NCBI RefSeq assembly: GCF_029784165.1
Contig: NC_073694.1
Coordinates: 50,005,674-50,069,673 of the forward strand
Direction: 5' to 3'
DNA: 64,000 nt
Origin: Wyeomyia smithii
Taxonomy: Eukaryota > Arthropoda > Insecta > Diptera > Culicidae
The notes under the pieces are model-generated. The model saw only the letters and a list, made by a program, of their open reading frames with translations. It ran no database searches and was not told the DNA's origin. This document shows, piece after piece, positions 62,847 to 64,000 of this stretch. Both the position numbers and the translations under genes were made by a program. Each line of letters begins with the position of its first letter. Position 1 is the stretch's first letter.

Positions 62847-64000
62847 ACGATACCGGTGAATGGCACTCGTGACTTGTGGGAGCATGAACAACGACACTGT
62901 AATCAATATGAACCTTCCCACAATTCGGTTTGTATCTAATAAACTAGCCTAAACACGCAACTCCATTCACTTGATAAAAGATTATGGCATTATAAAGCAG
63001 AATTGCAAAAAAATATATCTATTTGTAGACCAAAAACCAATTTTTGATTCACCACACCACACCAAATTGCGAACTGAACATCCCTATCTAAATTTTTTTT
63101 ATTGCTGTTCTCTCAAGCTAGTCGTTTTTCGAGCAGTTTTATTTTGGATTGGGCGATCTTCGGGGGAAGATCGATCTTTAGGATCGATTCAGCCTAGAGG
63201 TCTCATGATCGATCCATCTGAAAAATCAAAGCCGCAGGATCGATCTCTATTGAATCGATTTTTAAAGCACTTTTAACTTTGGTATTAACACCAGTGTACG
63301 TGAGAAAGAATAATCTATTATTCATGAAGAATCCAAGTCACTTAAATAGTCGCCTCTCGTCTCTGACGAGATGAGCAAAATGTTATATTAGAGAAAACGA
63401 GTGGAACTTGGCTGGTGACAGCTGAGTCGAACTGTCCAAAATCCAGCCAACTCACCATCTGCAATATCAAAATTGGTCAGGCGACTCGTCACTCGCCTCG
63501 TTTTCTGTAATAAGCCCCCATAATAAAAAATCCCTAAGCGCGATTACTCGAGATAATGTTTTTAGAGCTTGGTTCGGCTGTTGTATTATGGGCAGGAATG
63601 GAATGTACTATATGGAGGCATGATGATGTTATAACCGCACGCAACCATTCAAAAGCCGATAAGATAACAGTAGCCGGAAACGATACACGATACCTGACCT
63701 GACCAGGAACGGTACACGGTAGCTTGAGCTTGAGCTTGAACGACCCAGGACTATACTATCGCTGTCGAATCTCATATATTTGCTGCGTACCCAACATCTC
63801 AACGGTCTGCGGTTCGCCTGACAGATACGAGAAAAGTCCAGCAAAAATTCCATTTAACTTGAAATGGTTGCCGGAAGAACTCTTCGCTCTCACATTAGAA
63901 AGGGATAGCATGATGTCATTCCCTTGGAACGACCGCACATGACCAGAAACGGTACACAATACCTGACAATTACTCAAATTCGCATCTAGAAAAAGTTCTG
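62847..64000. other. No gene; motif clusters and short repeats
   Basis: 63151-63265 has five ATCGAT cores in 115 bases. 63670-63965 holds three related phrases: GGAAACGATACACGATACCTGAC, then GGAACGGTACACGGTA, then GAAACGGTACACAATACCTGAC. Near 63720 a short GAGCTT microsatellite (TTGAGCTTGAGCTTGAGCTT) occurs. No coding sequence recognised. Confidence 0.45.

Overview
This window is nuclear DNA from a culicine mosquito, most likely Aedes. The three recognisable host genes are insect-type: a divergent ionotropic receptor, Ral GTPase and NELF-B. Nearly everything else is layered transposon debris of families typical of Aedes and Culex: a Juan-like Jockey element, R1-clade and I-clade LINEs, RTE-like LINEs, a copia fragment, Tc1/mariner relics, tRNA-derived SINEs and many MITEs. 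There is no prokaryotic signal and no CRISPR array.

Layout. 1-5.9 kb: LINE, mariner and hAT-MITE fragments. 5.9-8.0 kb (+): an ionotropic receptor in two exons. 8.3-11 kb (-): a decayed RTE-like LINE. 11-25 kb: no certain gene, but it holds a 1.3 kb palindromic element with CACAGTG ends, a mariner relic, a TA-flanked MITE, two tRNA-like SINE pieces, a LINE relic, and a weak two-exon coding candidate at 24.6-25.1 kb. 25.6-56.6 kb (+): Ral. Its first coding exon is separated from the second by a 29.2 kb intron filled with nested mobile elements, almost all antisense to the gene. 57.5-59.4 kb (-): NELF-B, convergent with Ral. 59.4-64 kb: no host gene, but a palindromic MITE and a 1.9 kb hAT element with an exact 8-bp target duplication.

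The most notable biology is at Ral. Two alternative terminal coding exons follow the same phase-0 donor. One ends in CTLI, the other in CCQLM, so the two isoforms should differ in basic tail and probably in lipid anchor. In the mobile fraction, exact target-site duplications fix the ends of six insertions: a hAT MITE (8 bp), a Transib-like palindrome (5 bp), an R1 LINE (11 bp), a second palindrome nested in an R1 relic (5 bp), a Juan LINE (11 bp) and a hAT element (8 bp). Their nesting gives a relative order of insertion.
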